This document shows, in pieces, positions 63,654 to 64,000 of a stretch of DNA of 64,000 bases (its first letter is position 1; the number at the start of each line of letters is the position of its first letter). The DNA comes from JALYZC01 sp963725645 (GTDB lineage Bacteria > Actinomycetota > Thermoleophilia > Solirubrobacterales > Solirubrobacteraceae), in assembly GCA_963725645.1 (NCBI GenBank), contig CAVRZD010000006.1, forward strand, positions 744,001-808,000, given 5' to 3'. A program made the translations under genes and the position numbers. A model generated the notes under the pieces. The model saw only the letters and a program-made list of their open reading frames with translations, searched no databases and had not been told where the DNA came from.

Positions 63654-64000
63654 ATGATCCTCGTCACCGGAGCCACCGGGATGTTCGGCGGCGGCGTGAC
63701 CGCGCACCTGGCCGAGCGCGGCGCGCCGGTGCAGGCGATGGCGCACAGCGCCGAGCGGGCGAAGGCCCTCGAGCGCCCGGGCGTCGAGCCGGTGGTCGCC
63801 GACATGGACCGCCCCGACACGCTGGACGACGCGATGGCCGGGGTGGACACGGTGTTCCTCGTCTCGCCCATGGACGACCGCGTCCAGGCGCGCGAGGCCA
63901 ACGTGCTCGAGGCCGCCAAGCGCGCCGGCGTGCGGCGGATCGTCAAGCTCTACGGCGCCGTCGAGCACCACGGCGACGCCCTCGGCAGCCTGCACGACGC
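63654..64000 (+). CDS. NmrA-like NAD(P)-binding protein, cut by the window end
   Basis: The visible 115 residues are the start of an atypical SDR: MILVTGATGMFGGGVTAHLA (Rossmann motif TGATGMFG), PVQAMAHSAERAKALERPGV, then VDTVFLVSPMDDRVQAREAN and LEAAKRAGVRRIVKLYGAVE. These proteins sense or reduce with NADPH; without the C-terminal half the substrate cannot be judged. ATG 63654 is directly before the nucleotide-binding motif. Confidence 0.8.
   Translation, partial: MILVTGATGMFGGGVTAHLAERGAPVQAMAHSAERAKALERPGVEPVVADMDRPDTLDDAMAGVDTVFLVSPMDDRVQAREANVLEAAKRAGVRRIVKLYGAVEHHGDALGSLHD

Overview
The window is GC-rich and actinobacterial. The class is inferred to be Thermoleophilia, near Solirubrobacterales: it has a long actinobacterial-type SRP RNA, an F420-type LLM oxidoreductase, an actinobacterial Fe-S quinone reductase/ETF set, secreted proteins with Arg-rich Ig-like tails, and a family of small NTF2-like proteins that begin MSQENVE. 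No 16S gene is present, so the class is an inference.

Layout. 0-3.4 kb: a secreted formylglycine-generating-enzyme-like protein, a relic of the 3' half of a tRNA-Val, a glutathione S-transferase and a HAD phosphatase. 3.4-9.0 kb: acyl-CoA synthetase, membrane Fe-S oxidoreductase, and etfB-etfA, a fatty-acyl activation/oxidation module. 9.4-26.3 kb: a compact four-gene operon that is the centre of interest. It encodes an acyl-CoA dehydrogenase, a very large Pfa-like (secondary lipid/PUFA-type) synthase with order KS-AT-KS-ACPx5-KR-DH, a single-chain eukaryote-type acetyl-CoA carboxylase (BC-BCCP-central-CT) and an Sfp-type phosphopantetheinyl transferase. Together these would make malonyl-CoA, activate the carrier domains and build a reduced acyl chain. 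No enoyl reductase domain is visible, so the dehydrogenase may set the final saturation level. 26.3-37.9 kb: GH65 glycosidase/phosphorylase, HEAT protein, epimerase, class I HMG-CoA reductase, a truncated phosphate transporter abutting a truncated Ig-repeat secreted protein, and a receiver/thioredoxin-reductase-like fusion.

37.9-56.0 kb: an integrative element of about 18 kb bounded by a perfect 48-bp repeat. The right copy lies in the 3' half of an intact tRNA-Val(CAC), and the tyrosine integrase reads into it. The element carries an excisionase-like HTH protein, a P27-type small terminase, a DUF3631 ATPase, RHH and zinc-ribbon proteins, and DNA-binding proteins, but no capsid genes, so it looks like a phage-satellite-type element. 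It has been loaded with an IS630, an IS110, an IS256 relic, an array of NTF2-like genes driven by apparently leaderless promoters, a GGDEF protein, an M23 peptidase and a GFA-family protein.

56.0-64.0 kb: a truncated secreted esterase abutting an M23 peptidase tail, HtrA protease, a lone MreB, an LLM oxidoreductase, an acyl-CoA dehydrogenase-like flavoprotein, a DoxX-like protein, SRP RNA and the start of an NmrA-like protein.

Many conserved genes carry single-base frameshifts, mostly +1. This suggests residual errors of a long-read draft rather than wholesale gene decay. Where a frame breaks, the whole gene is annotated and the shifts are stated.
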